Shown: positions 34,552 to 43,904 of the stretch, piece by piece
Layout: each line of letters starts with the position of its first letter
Position numbering within the stretch: the stretch's first letter is position 1
DNA from: Planctomyces sp.
GTDB lineage: Bacteria; Planctomycetota; Planctomycetia; Planctomycetales; Planctomycetaceae
DNA length: 64,000 bases
Reading direction: 5' to 3'
Assembly (NCBI GenBank): GCA_019636235.1
Contig: JAHBXW010000022.1
Coordinates: forward strand, 1 to 64,000
Program-made: the position numbers and the translations under genes
Notes under the pieces: generated by a model
Told to the model about the DNA's origin: nothing
Databases searched by the model: none
The model's input: the letters and a program-made list of their open reading frames with translations, nothing else

Positions 34552-37083
34552 ATGAAAGTCAAATTCAACGCCAAGAAGTTCCTCCTCGATCACGGCGAGA
34601 AGATCGGCCTCGCGGTCGTTGGCGTCGTGGTGCTGCTGGGGCTGGCCGGCGCTGACTGGAGGCCCTACGAAGGGAATCCCGCCGACATCACCGTGAAGGT
34701 GAACGACGGCAAGCGCGCGCATGCCCAGCACCAGTGGCCGGAGGGCGAGCGCAAGCAGTTCGACGTCCAGGAAAAGGACATGCCCCGCAGCGTGGTGCAT
34801 GCCAACCTGAAGCAGTCGTTTGATCTGTACGAGTACCAGTTCTCGACGGCCAAGTTCTTCCGCACGCCCTTCGAGCAGAAGGAGCCGCTGAAGGAGCCGA
34901 AATGGGCGAAGCTCGAAGACCCGCTCGCGGACGCCGGCCGCGTGCTGATCGCCACGGTCAGCGCCGACTCCAGGGCCAGCGATCCGTTGCTGGCGACGCC
35001 GGATTCGCCGGAGGCCGCGCCGGCGGACGACAGTCGCCCTGATGAATTCCGCTCTCGGACGCCGGGCGCCGGCGTCGGGACGGGGCAGCTTGGAACGGGC
35101 ACGTCGTCGAATCCGTATCTGGGCGGCCCGACGGCCGTAAACACGGGCCGCGGCGGTCCGCAGGGGGCTCAGGCGGGCGGCCGGGGACGCGGCAACCCGC
35201 CGGCCGCGGGCAACGCGGGGACCGCTCGCAACCGTCCTGCTGCGGGGCGCGGCGACTCGTCGGGCGGACTGCTCGGCGGCGATGATTCCGGCGGGTTGTT
35301 TAGCGGCAGCCCGTATGGCGGCAGCATGGCGTTCGGCGGCGGGATGGGCGGTCAGGAAGGGCGCGGCTTCCCGTATGTCGCGGTTCGCGCCGTGTTCCCG
35401 GTTCGCGATCAGATCACCCGCATTGCCCAGGCGACCAGCGAGTCGCTGGAGATGGCCGCTGGCCTGTTCGAGATTCTGGATTTTGACATCGAACGGCAGA
35501 CAATGCAGTTCGACGGCGAACCCTGGAGCGGCCCGTGGCAGCCCGTGGATCTGAACGTCACCCGGGACATTCTGGAGAAGATTTCCGCGGGCATTGAGGC
35601 GGATGTCGTCGCCGGGCAGGTGACCGATCCGGCCATCACCCAGCCGTTGCCCGCGCGGATCAGCGGCGTGTGGCTGAAGCACGCGACGCATCCGCGGATC
35701 GAAAAGTTCACGCTGTCTGAGGAACAGATTCAGCAGGAGATTGAGCTCAACGAGGCGATGCTGATGCAGTTCCAGGAGCAGCAGCGGCAGTTGCCTCCGC
35801 CGCCGGCCGAGAAGAAGGGTTGGTCCAACCTGCAGACCGACGCCAAGCAGATTCGCGCGATGGCGCTGGGCGGCGGGGGGGGCGGCGCCCTGGGCGGCGG
35901 CGGCGGCAGCAGTTATTACCAGCAGATGATGGGCAGCATGCGGATGGCCCCGCCAACGGCCGGCAGCGGCGGCGGGTCGGCGGCTTCGATGATGCAGCGG
36001 AATTCGTCGATGATGTCCGGCGGCGGACGCAGTTCCATGAACATGGGTCCCGGGCGAGGCTCTGCTCCTGGGCGCGGTCCGGCCGGCGCGCAGCCGCCGA
36101 AGGACGCTCCGCAGATCGAAGAGCTGTTGAACAAGCTGCCCGAAGAGCGGCGCGAAATGATGCGGAAGTACATCCAGGATATCGTCCAGGTGGACGGCGA
36201 ACTGCTGCTGTTCCGATACATCGATTTCAGCGTGGAACCGGGCTACACGTACCGGTATCGCGTGCGGCTGGTGTTCCGGAATCCGAACTTCGGGCGCAAG
36301 GAAGCAGAGGCGGGGGGCGATCGGACGATCGTTTCCGGCGAGACGCGGACTTCGGAGTGGTCGGACCCGACGTCTCCGGCGCGGGTCGACAAGTTCCAGC
36401 ATTACTTCGTGGCGGACGTCAAGTCGCCGCCTGGACGCGCCTACCCCGTGCCGCGTCTGAACATCTACCAGTGGGACACCTCGCTGGGGACGACGCAGCA
36501 GGCGGAGCTGGACCTGGCGCTGGGGCAGACGGTGTCCGGCAAGGTCAAGACGAAGGTCCTCGATCCGGCGAAGCAGTCGTTCGAGGAGAAGGATTACACG
36601 TTCCAGTCCACGGACTTCACCGTCGACGCGCTGCCGGACCTGGCGCTGGAGAGCAGCGTGCATGAGATCAAGCCGCTGGGCGGAATGACGCGGGGCGACC
36701 TGCGTCTGGACAAGCAGGTGCTGGTCGCGACGTCCGAAGGGGACCTGGTGCTGCTGGATCCCTCGGCCCAGGAGAAGCAGGCGAAGGACCAGTCCGACAT
36801 GCTGAAGTGGCAGAACGAGGACTATCAGCACCTCCTGGAGGGTCGCGCTCCTCAGGGCGGCCTGGGAGGGGATCTGATGGACATGTACTCGCGGTCCGGG
36901 ATGGGCATGGGGGGCGCGGGACGAGGCGCGAACCCGCTGTCGCGGCGCGGCGGCGGCGGTCGCGGCATGGGGTCGATGGGCTCGATGGGGTCCATGGACT
37001 CGAATCGCAGCATGCCTGCGGGGGCCGGAGGCCGGGGCGCGACCGGTTCGCGGCCTGAGGCCCGACGGGGGCCCGGCGGGTGA
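34552..37083 (+). CDS. large single-pass Gly/Met/Ser-rich envelope protein
   Basis: An 843-aa protein. A short basic N-terminus (MKVKFNAKKFLLDHGEK) precedes one membrane helix (IGLAVVGVVVLLGLAGA, about 18-34). Two folded regions alternate with low-complexity blocks: a Gly/Pro/Arg block (about 180-265), a folded part (about 275-440, 'FPYVAVRAVFPVRDQI'), a Gly/Met/Ser block (about 440-515), a beta-rich part (about 520-760, 'EPGYTYRYRVRLVFRNPNF'), and a tail with tandem M-G-S units. I do not recognise the family. It is the last gene of the PilM-like set; a terminator follows 44 bp after its stop. Confidence 0.75.
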   Translation: MKVKFNAKKFLLDHGEKIGLAVVGVVVLLGLAGADWRPYEGNPADITVKVNDGKRAHAQHQWPEGERKQFDVQEKDMPRSVVHANLKQSFDLYEYQFSTAKFFRTPFEQKEPLKEPKWAKLEDPLADAGRVLIATVSADSRASDPLLATPDSPEAAPADDSRPDEFRSRTPGAGVGTGQLGTGTSSNPYLGGPTAVNTGRGGPQGAQAGGRGRGNPPAAGNAGTARNRPAAGRGDSSGGLLGGDDSGGLFSGSPYGGSMAFGGGMGGQEGRGFPYVAVRAVFPVRDQITRIAQATSESLEMAAGLFEILDFDIERQTMQFDGEPWSGPWQPVDLNVTRDILEKISAGIEADVVAGQVTDPAITQPLPARISGVWLKHATHPRIEKFTLSEEQIQQEIELNEAMLMQFQEQQRQLPPPPAEKKGWSNLQTDAKQIRAMALGGGGGGALGGGGGSSYYQQMMGSMRMAPPTAGSGGGSAASMMQRNSSMMSGGGRSSMNMGPGRGSAPGRGPAGAQPPKDAPQIEELLNKLPEERREMMRKYIQDIVQVDGELLLFRYIDFSVEPGYTYRYRVRLVFRNPNFGRKEAEAGGDRTIVSGETRTSEWSDPTSPARVDKFQHYFVADVKSPPGRAYPVPRLNIYQWDTSLGTTQQAELDLALGQTVSGKVKTKVLDPAKQSFEEKDYTFQSTDFTVDALPDLALESSVHEIKPLGGMTRGDLRLDKQVLVATSEGDLVLLDPSAQEKQAKDQSDMLKWQNEDYQHLLEGRAPQGGLGGDLMDMYSRSGMGMGGAGRGANPLSRRGGGGRGMGSMGSMGSMDSNRSMPAGAGGRGATGSRPEARRGPGG
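36966..37001 (+). repeat. four tandem 9-bp units in the 3' end of the Gly/Met-rich gene
   Basis: Four in-frame 9-bp units, with consensus ATGGGGTCG and minor changes, encode Met-Gly-Ser three times and Met-Asp-Ser once. Such repeats are prone to slippage and may change length between strains. Confidence 0.8.
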
Positions 37084-37126
37084 GGCGAACCGGCCGAAGA
37101 CGGCCGGCCCAGTGAAAGGTCTTTCG

Positions 37127-37159
37127 AGCCCGGATCGCGACACGCGGTCCGGGCTTTTT
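37127..37159 (+). terminator. Rho-independent terminator of the PilM-like operon
   Basis: A perfect 8-bp stem (37127-37134 with 37148-37155) is followed by a T-run. A second GC hairpin (7-bp stem, 37090-37107) lies just before it. The rest of the 328-bp gap to the MFS gene shows no gene. Confidence 0.85.
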
Positions 37160-37411
37160 GCTGCGCGGTCGCGGCGGGGCCAACGATGCGAACCGGCGAC
37201 AGGCCGCTGTCGTCGGCCAGCCACGGAATCGGCAGGCGGCCGGAGGCAAACTTGCGTCACGCCCCGCGCGCCGCTTGCTGGCGGGGCAGGCCACGTGTAC
37301 GCTCGCAACCTCGCCGGATCGACGCCCGCAATGGGGGACCGCCCCCCGCATTCGTCGGTCCGCGCGCCTGCACGACGCTGGCCTGAGATCCGCCTCCCGG
37401 AGTGAATTCGC

Positions 37412-38686
37412 ATGAGCGACGCTGCCGCGATCAAGACCGACCCCGCGGTCAAAATGAAGCTGTTCGTGATGATGATCATCGAGATCTTCATCTGGGGCGC
37501 CTGGCAGCCGAAGATCAACCCCTACATGGACATGCTGGGGTTCAGCGGGCTGGAAAAGGGCCTGGTGAACAGCGCGTTCGGCATCGCGGCGCTTTTGGGC
37601 ATCTTCTTCAGCAACCAGTTCGCCGACCGGAATTTTTCGGCGGAGCGGTTTCTGGCGTTCAGTCATGTCGTGGGCGGGCTGGGGCTGCTGGGGGCCTGGC
37701 ACTTCAAAGAGTTCTGGCCGTTCTTCGCGTGTTTCCTGGCCTACGCGATCCTGTTCGTGCCCACGATTTCGGTGACGAACTCGCTGGCTTTCGCCAACCT
37801 GCGCAGCCCTGCGCAAGAGTTCGGGTTCGTGCGGATGGGGGGCACGATCGGCTGGATCATCGCGTCGTGGCCGTTCGTGTTTCTGTTGCAGAAGAAGACC
37901 GGCCCGGACCTGCAGAACGCCACGAGCTGGATCTTTCTGGTGGGCGCGATCGCCTCGTTCGTGATGGCGGCCTACAGCCTGACGCTGCCGCACACGCCGC
38001 CCCGCAAGGACGCCGCCGGCATGGACGCGCTGGCTTGGCGAAGGGCGCTCAGCCTGCTGGCCGTTCCCGCGGTGCTGGTGCTGTACATCGTCACGTTCAT
38101 CGATTCCTTCATCCACAACGGTTACTTCGTGATGACGGACGGGTTCCTGACGAATCGGGTGGGCATTTCGCCGAGCGTGAGCATGGTGGTGATGAGCATC
38201 GGTCAGGTGGCCGAGATCGTGACGATGCTGGTGCTGGGCCTGGTGCTGACGCGGCTGGGCTGGAAGACGACGATGCTGATCGGCATTCTGGGGCATGCGC
38301 TGCGGTTCGCCGCGTACGCGTATCTGCCGGACAACAAGGAGCTGATCATCGCGGTGCAGGTGCTGCACGGCATCTGTTACGCGTTCTTCTTCGCGACGGT
38401 GTACATCTTTGTGGACGCGGTGTTCCCCAAGGATGTGCGGGCCAGCGCCCAGGGGTTGTTCAACCTGATGATTCTGGGCATCGGCATGGTGGGCGCGGGC
38501 TTCTTCTTCCCGTGGCTGCAGTCGATGCTGACGACAAAGGTGGATGGCGTGGACGTGGTCGACTACCAGACGCTGTTCCTGTGGCCGACGGGGATGGCGA
38601 TCGTGGCGATGCTGCTGCTGGGATTGTGCTTCCATCCGCCCAAAGGCGAGGCTGCGCTCGACGGGGCGGCCGCACCGCCGCACTGA
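37412..38686 (+). CDS. MFS transporter, nucleoside:H+ symporter-like (NupG type)
   Basis: A 424-aa protein with 12 expected helices. ATG 37412 has GGAG about 9 nt upstream. The layout ('EIFIWGAWQPKINPYMDML', 'FVRMGGTIGWIIASW', and the late 'FFATVYIFVDAVFPKD') matches the nucleoside:H+ symporter group of the MFS. The substrate is inferred from the family and could be another small solute. The next gene, 4 bp downstream, is a related transporter; both share a central L-P-H-T-P-P motif. Confidence 0.85.
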   Translation: MSDAAAIKTDPAVKMKLFVMMIIEIFIWGAWQPKINPYMDMLGFSGLEKGLVNSAFGIAALLGIFFSNQFADRNFSAERFLAFSHVVGGLGLLGAWHFKEFWPFFACFLAYAILFVPTISVTNSLAFANLRSPAQEFGFVRMGGTIGWIIASWPFVFLLQKKTGPDLQNATSWIFLVGAIASFVMAAYSLTLPHTPPRKDAAGMDALAWRRALSLLAVPAVLVLYIVTFIDSFIHNGYFVMTDGFLTNRVGISPSVSMVVMSIGQVAEIVTMLVLGLVLTRLGWKTTMLIGILGHALRFAAYAYLPDNKELIIAVQVLHGICYAFFFATVYIFVDAVFPKDVRASAQGLFNLMILGIGMVGAGFFFPWLQSMLTTKVDGVDVVDYQTLFLWPTGMAIVAMLLLGLCFHPPKGEAALDGAAAPPH

Positions 38687-38690
38687 CGAC

Positions 38691-40040
38691 ATGGCCAGCG
38701 CCGTTCCGCGGATTCTTCGACGGCGGCTGAGCATCCTGTGGATTCTCGAGTGGGGAATCACGGGAGCGATCCTGACGTACCTGCCGCTGTACTTCACGCA
38801 GCACGGCCTGACGCTGGACGAGACGGGTCCGGTCCTGGCGATCGGGGCGATCGGCCTGTGGGCGGCGCCGATCGTCGTGGGCCAGATCTGCGACCGGTGG
38901 GTGGCGGCCCAGCGATACCTGGCCGTCGCGCACTTCTGCGGCGGGGTCGTCCTGTTGACGATCCCGGCGGCGACGGAGGTGTATCGCGAAACGGGGGCGG
39001 GCTATGGATTGATCCTGACCCTGTTCGGCACGTTTGCGGCCGTCTACCTGCCGACGATCCCCCTGGCCAGCGCGCTGACGTTCCGGCATCTGTCCGATCC
39101 CAAGACCCAGTTCGGCGGAATCCGGGTCTGGGGCACCGTGGGCTGGGTGTTGGCCGGAATCGGGCTGTCGCTGTGGCTGGAACAAAGGGAGGTCGCGGCC
39201 TGGCTGCGGCAGATGTTCCCGTCGACGGCGTCCGGGATTTATGCAGTGGCGCGGCGGTTCTGGTTTCTGCCCGAGCCGAACAGCAGCCACTGTTTCGCGA
39301 TGGCGGCGATACTGTCGTTCGCGCTGTCGAGCTTCTGCGCGTTCCTGCCGCACACGCCGCCGCTGCACACGTCCCGGGAAGCGGGTTCGCCGGTGGGCTG
39401 GCTGGGCAGCCTGTGGCGGCAGAAAGGGCTGACGCGGCTGCTGGTGGTCGGCAGTCTGCTGGCCCTGGTGATTCCGCTGTACTCGCTGGTGGTTCCGAAG
39501 CTGCTGGAGCAGAAGGTGGCCCGGGACTGGGTGCCGGCGGTGATGACGGTCGGGCAATTGTCGGAATTTCCGGCGCTGCTGCTGCTGCCGTGGTGCCTGC
39601 GGTCGCTGGGGCTGAAGGCGACGTTTGCGATCGGCATTGTGGCCTGGATCGTCCGGTATGCGCTGTTCGCGGTGATGGCGCCGTTTCCGTGGATCCTGTT
39701 CGGCATCGCGCTGCATGGCGTCTGCCATGTGTACCTGATCATCGTCGTGCAGCTGTATGTGGACGGGGCCTGTCCGCGCGACTTGCGCGCCACGGCGCAG
39801 AATCTGTTCGCGTTCGTGACGGGGGGCATCGCGATGCCCCTGGGGTTGATGCTGACGCAGCCGCTGGTTCGCTGGAGCACCGATCCGGCGACGGGGGACA
39901 TCGATTTCGGGCCGTTGTTCGCCGCGCCGACAGCCTTCCTGGCCTGCGTGATTCTGGCGTTCTGGAAATGGTTCCCGCTGGAGGAGGGGGATGCCGCCGA
40001 CGCGTCCCATCCGGCATCCTCAGGCGGCGGCAGCGTCTGA
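38691..40040 (+). CDS. MFS transporter, paralogue of the preceding gene
   Basis: A 449-aa protein with about 12 helices, starting at ATG 38691, 4 bp after the upstream stop. Its pattern ('[18 protein letters not shown]', '[16 protein letters not shown]', LPHTPP, and the late '[17 protein letters not shown]') parallels the preceding transporter, so the pair looks like an old tandem duplication. Substrates are unknown. The stop lies 13 bp before trmL. Confidence 0.85.
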   Translation: MASAVPRILRRRLSILWILEWGITGAILTYLPLYFTQHGLTLDETGPVLAIGAIGLWAAPIVVGQICDRWVAAQRYLAVAHFCGGVVLLTIPAATEVYRETGAGYGLILTLFGTFAAVYLPTIPLASALTFRHLSDPKTQFGGIRVWGTVGWVLAGIGLSLWLEQREVAAWLRQMFPSTASGIYAVARRFWFLPEPNSSHCFAMAAILSFALSSFCAFLPHTPPLHTSREAGSPVGWLGSLWRQKGLTRLLVVGSLLALVIPLYSLVVPKLLEQKVARDWVPAVMTVGQLSEFPALLLLPWCLRSLGLKATFAIGIVAWIVRYALFAVMAPFPWILFGIALHGVCHVYLIIVVQLYVDGACPRDLRATAQNLFAFVTGGIAMPLGLMLTQPLVRWSTDPATGDIDFGPLFAAPTAFLACVILAFWKWFPLEEGDAADASHPASSGGGSV

Positions 40041-40053
40041 ATCCCTGGTGAGC

Positions 40054-40572
40054 ATGTCCCGCGATCCGTCCGCCGCCGGCCCTGAATCATCGGCGCCCCA
40101 TTCCGCCGAGCCGCTGCTGCACGTCGTGCTGCATCAGCCGGACATCCCGCAGAACACGGGCAACATCGGTCGGACGTGCGTGGCGGTGGGGGCCAAGCTG
40201 TGGTTGGTGCGTCCGCTGGGGTTTCGGCTGGAGGACCGTTTTCTGAAGCGGGCGGGGATGGACTACTGGCCGCACCTGGACTGGGAGGCGGTGGATGACT
40301 GGCCGACGCTGCAGCGAAAGCTGGCCGGCCGGCCGATGTGGCTGCTGACGAAGTTCGCGGACCGGCTGGTGTGGGAGGCGGAGTTTCAGCGGGGGGACGT
40401 GCTGGTGTTCGGCAGCGAGACGCGGGGCCTGCCGGAGCCGATCCGGGCCGCGCTGCCGCATCGCTGTTTGAAGCTGCCGATGCGGGAGACGGTCCGCAGT
40501 CTGAATCTGGCGAGCACGGCGAACACGGTCGTGTACGAGGCGGTGCGTCAGTTCGGCGGCGGGCTGGGCTGA
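40054..40572 (+). CDS. trmL: tRNA (cytidine(34)-2'-O)-methyltransferase
   Basis: A 172-aa SPOUT methyltransferase. ATG 40054 is chosen; an in-frame ATG at 39991 with a strong SD-like GAGGAGGGG overlaps the MFS gene and would add 21 residues. Motifs are '[18 protein letters not shown]', '[11 protein letters not shown]' and '[26 protein letters not shown]', the knot region binding SAM. The enzyme methylates the wobble base of certain leucine tRNAs in the cytosol. Confidence 0.94.
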   Translation: MSRDPSAAGPESSAPHSAEPLLHVVLHQPDIPQNTGNIGRTCVAVGAKLWLVRPLGFRLEDRFLKRAGMDYWPHLDWEAVDDWPTLQRKLAGRPMWLLTKFADRLVWEAEFQRGDVLVFGSETRGLPEPIRAALPHRCLKLPMRETVRSLNLASTANTVVYEAVRQFGGGLG

Positions 40573-40705
40573 CGGTCTTGCGGCGCGTGTCTGCAGCGCG
40601 CGGATGCGATGGATGTCGTCGCGCCTTGTCCGTAGCACAAAGCGGCGTTTGCAAACCGTTCCGGCCCGGCCATACTTTCAACTGCATCGCAACCGGGAGT
40701 CGAAT

Positions 40706-42244
40706 ATGGGATCAACCGCTCCGGACCAGCCCCTTGTCGATCAGCCCCTCGTGGGCCTCACGATCCGGACAGAGCCGTTGCCGGTCCGCTGGCAGGAAAT
40801 CTTCAGTCTGGCCGCGATTGTGGCGGTTGCGGATGTCACGCTGTACCGCGCGGCGGGGTTCGCGGGTCCGGCCGTCGCCGCTCTGGCGCTGCCGCTGTTG
40901 CTGATCGTGGGCGTGACGCGTCCGCGGCTGGGGCCCGACATGGGCTGGAACGCGCTGCTGCTGGTCGCCGTGTCGCTGCGCCTGTTGTGGTGCGGCGGCC
41001 CCCTGGCGGTGATGTCCGCGCTGGTGTTGATGACGATGTTTGCGATGACGCTGACGGGGTCTCGGCCGTTTCTGGGTCGGATCGCGGGTTTTCTGGTGCG
41101 CACTGCGGGCTGGGGAGTGCGAGGAGCTGCGGAATACGTGTGCCTGGCGTTCGGGGCGCTGCCTGGGGGGTGGGCTCGGCGGATCCGGCGTCCGGCGGCG
41201 TTCGCGATGCCGGCAATGGCTGTCGCCGCGTTTGGCGGATTGTTTCTGCTGGCGAATCCAGCGTTGATCCGCCACGTGCGTGAGGCGCTCATCGCTGTTC
41301 AGGAGCAGTTGCGAATCTGGCTGCAGAACCTATCGGTGCTGGAGGTGCTGTTCTGCGGCGTCGTGGGCTGGCTGACGATCGGCGTGTTGCGATGCCGTGG
41401 CCCCGTCGAGGCCGGAGTATTGGAGGACGAACATGCAACGCCGGCGAACGCTCCTCTGGACGACGATATTTACCAGGGGTATCGGAACACGCTGGCGGCG
41501 GTGGCGACGACTTTCGGGGCGTACCTGCTGTTCGAGTGCGTGACGATTTGGGTCCGGGGGACTCCTGAAGCGGGTTTCGACTATGCCGGCTATGCGCATG
41601 AAGGCGCGTTCTGGCTGACGGTGGCTCTGGCATTGTCGACGGGCGTCCTGTGTTTGATCTTCCGGGGATCGACGCTGATCGATGCGCGTCTGCCGACGCT
41701 GCGTCGGTGGGGAGCGATCTGGGCGGTGCAGAATGTGGTGTTGGCACTGGCGGTGTTCTATCGCCTGTGGCTGTACGTGGATTTCAATGGCCTGACGCGG
41801 CTGCGCGTCGTGGGGGCCTTGGGGACGGCCGCGGTGGCAGCGGGGCTGTTGTTGACGCTGATCAAAATCCGTTCCAACCGCAGCGCGGCGTGGCTGCTGC
41901 GGCGTCAGATGTGGGCGCTGGGGGTCGCGGTGCTGCTGTATGTGCTTCCGCCGGTTGATCGCTGGGTGACTCAGTACAACGTGTCGCGACTGATGGCGGG
42001 CCGATCGGCGCCGGCCGTGTATGCCAATCAGGTGGGGAATTCGACCGAAGGGCTGCTGATGCTGGCGCCGCTCCTGGACGCCCCCGATCCGGAGGTACGC
42101 CAACTGACGGCGCTCCGACTGGCGGAGAAACGGGCGTCGCTGCGAAGCGCGGGCGAGCATTGGTCGGCATGGCAACTGGCGGATCGCCGGTTCGAACGAC
42201 AACTGTCGGCGCTTGCGCCGCGGCTGCCGGCAGCGCCGGAGTGA
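40706..42244 (+). CDS. DUF4173/DUF4153-type polytopic membrane protein
   Basis: A 512-aa protein. ATG 40706 has GGGAG about 6 nt upstream. There are about ten to twelve hydrophobic segments. The C-terminal half has 'DYAGYAHEGAFWLTVALALS', 'YRLWLYVDFNGLTRLRVVG' and 'NVSRLMAGRSA', typical of DUF4173. The last 60 residues are soluble ('EVRQLTALRLAEKRASLRS'). The function is unknown for the whole family. It is separate from trmL (133-bp gap) and converges with the SnoaL-like gene. Confidence 0.8.
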   Translation: MGSTAPDQPLVDQPLVGLTIRTEPLPVRWQEIFSLAAIVAVADVTLYRAAGFAGPAVAALALPLLLIVGVTRPRLGPDMGWNALLLVAVSLRLLWCGGPLAVMSALVLMTMFAMTLTGSRPFLGRIAGFLVRTAGWGVRGAAEYVCLAFGALPGGWARRIRRPAAFAMPAMAVAAFGGLFLLANPALIRHVREALIAVQEQLRIWLQNLSVLEVLFCGVVGWLTIGVLRCRGPVEAGVLEDEHATPANAPLDDDIYQGYRNTLAAVATTFGAYLLFECVTIWVRGTPEAGFDYAGYAHEGAFWLTVALALSTGVLCLIFRGSTLIDARLPTLRRWGAIWAVQNVVLALAVFYRLWLYVDFNGLTRLRVVGALGTAAVAAGLLLTLIKIRSNRSAAWLLRRQMWALGVAVLLYVLPPVDRWVTQYNVSRLMAGRSAPAVYANQVGNSTEGLLMLAPLLDAPDPEVRQLTALRLAEKRASLRSAGEHWSAWQLADRRFERQLSALAPRLPAAPE

Positions 42245-42294
42245 CCATGGACCGCGTGAAACGCGTCGCGACCCGGCCGAGAGAACCAGCGGTC

Positions 42295-42786
42295 TCACTC
42301 GTCGGCGCGCATCCGCAACCGTGCTTCCGCGCGGAGTTCGTCGGTCAGCCCGCGCGCTATTTCCGGACGGCCATGAAAGGCCGCCGGCGTGTTGTGGAAC
42401 AGCTCGATCTTCCACTGCCCGTCCCGCCGGGCGGCGATCAGCGTCTGCACCACGTTCAACTCCGGATTGATGTCCGATTCCCCCGGCGGAACCATCCCCG
42501 CGACGGCGCGCAGCAGTTCCACATCGCCCGTCAATTGCCGGACTTCGCGGACGATGCCCACGTAGGCCGGGGGCGTGTGCAGCGCGAAGATGTGGCTCAG
42601 GTGCAGCTCGATTTCCTCGCGGCCGTTCACCTGGCTGCCGTCGAAGCCGACGACCGTGCCTTCATCGGAGAAGAGTTCGGCGAAACCAGGCGCGTGGCGC
42701 TCGTTCCAGAATTCGAGCAGCCGGTGATACAGGACGCGGACGACCGCCTCATCAAGGTGGTCGGCATGTTCGGACATCGTCGTCAT
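42295..42786 (-). CDS. SnoaL-like / DUF4440 family protein (SgcJ/EcaC type)
   Basis: A 163-aa protein. It has the small alpha+beta cone of the NTF2/SnoaL fold: 'RLLEFWNERHAPGFAELFSDEGTVVGFDG', 'NGREEIELHLSHIF' and a last strand 'GQWKIELFHNTPAAFHGRPE'. Relatives are annotated SgcJ/EcaC; they are small cytosolic proteins, often without proven activity. ATG 42786 is used; ATG 42777 is an alternative. No operon partner is close: the ELM1 gene lies about 165 bp upstream on the same strand. Confidence 0.85.
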   Translation of the reverse strand: MTTMSEHADHLDEAVVRVLYHRLLEFWNERHAPGFAELFSDEGTVVGFDGSQVNGREEIELHLSHIFALHTPPAYVGIVREVRQLTGDVELLRAVAGMVPPGESDINPELNVVQTLIAARRDGQWKIELFHNTPAAFHGRPEIARGLTDELRAEARLRMRADE

Positions 42787-42950
42787 GGACGGCCCCTGGC
42801 GGTGCGTCGGCCGGGAGACGGCCCGACCGCGGGTGCATCATAGCAGCCGGCGGGAACGGTTCGCGAAGCCGGGGCCTGGCGCGCGGACGAGTGGAGCCCC
42901 TGACGTCATCGCCACTGACGCCCCCGACGCTGGATCGGGCGGATCGATCT

Positions 42951-43904
42951 TCAGGCGGCCCGGGAGCGTGTCGCGGGCGCCAGCAGCCGATCGAAGATCC
43001 AATCCGCGCAGCGGTCAGCCTCCGCCAGCGGTCCGGCCGGCGGGGGCAGCTCGCCCGTCGCGAGGAAGTCGTTGCAGAACGTGACCAGCCCGTCCGCAGC
43101 CAGGCGTTCCAGGCCGACCAGCACCCGGCTCCGGCCTTTGCGGGGCATCGCCAGCACGCCGACGGCCACGCCCGCCGTCAGGCTTTCGTACACCATCGAC
43201 ACGCTGTCCTCAGTGACGAATGCAGCCGACACTGCGGCCAGTTGCTCGGCGACCCAGCCCTGCGGCGTCTCGTCCGCGGGAATCGTCGTCAGCCGCGCGC
43301 ACTCTTCAGGCCCCAGCCGGGACGCCAGCGCGTCGAGAAAGTCCTGCGGCGTGCGCCGCGAGGTCGTCAGCGTCCAGTGCCGCTGTCGTTCGCGGCGCAG
43401 AACGGCCTGAATCTGATGGCAGAGACGCACTTCTTCCCAGCCGTGATGTCGCGAGGGCCCCCCGATCAGAAACAGCCCGCGGCGGTCCCGGTCCGAGGAA
43501 GGCGGAGCTGCCGTGACGGCGTTGAGGACGCCGCGGGTGATGATCACGTTCGCCTGCGGGGCAATCTGGTCATGTTCGGGAATGATGCACAGGTCGAACC
43601 AGGCGACGGGCAGTCCGGGCCGCATCAGCAAGACAGTCCGCCCGCCGGCGGCGCGCTGCGCGGCCAGCAGCGGAAGGTGAGTTCGGCTGCCGCAGCCGAT
43701 GAGCAGGTCGGGACGCGGCCGGCCGCGACCGGGCGCGAAGCGGGACAGCATCCAGGACGCGAACACGCCGTGCATGGCGGCGACGTTGATCGCATGCTGT
43801 TCGAGCGGAACCCGGCGGCGGAGCGCTTCGATAAGACCCCGGGACTGGCTCTCATGCCCCGGCGTTCCATCCGCCAACTGCCAGACGACGAGCGGCGACT
43901 TCAT
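42951..43904 (-). CDS. ELM1/GtrOC1-like family protein (mitochondrial fission ELM1 family)
   Basis: A 317-aa protein. It opens with VWQLADGTPGHESQSRGL and has 'PDLLIGCGSRTHLPLLAAQRA', 'FLIGGPSRHHGWEE' and 'AFVTEDSVSMVYESLTAGVAVGVLA', a GT-B-like layout seen in bacterial ELM1 (PF06258) proteins. The bacterial function is not established; a glycosyltransferase-type role in the envelope is plausible. The ATG overlaps the stop of the MsbA-like ABC exporter (ATGA), so the two are translationally coupled, pointing to lipid or LPS-type work. Confidence 0.85.
   Translation of the reverse strand: MKSPLVVWQLADGTPGHESQSRGLIEALRRRVPLEQHAINVAAMHGVFASWMLSRFAPGRGRPRPDLLIGCGSRTHLPLLAAQRAAGGRTVLLMRPGLPVAWFDLCIIPEHDQIAPQANVIITRGVLNAVTAAPPSSDRDRRGLFLIGGPSRHHGWEEVRLCHQIQAVLRRERQRHWTLTTSRRTPQDFLDALASRLGPEECARLTTIPADETPQGWVAEQLAAVSAAFVTEDSVSMVYESLTAGVAVGVLAMPRKGRSRVLVGLERLAADGLVTFCNDFLATGELPPPAGPLAEADRCADWIFDRLLAPATRSRAA

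Noticed and set aside
34054-37518. A 1154-aa open frame on the minus strand
   Set aside because: Same reason: Arg/His/Pro-rich composition, no motif, and opposite the Gly/Met-rich gene whose N-terminal membrane helix and start are clear.
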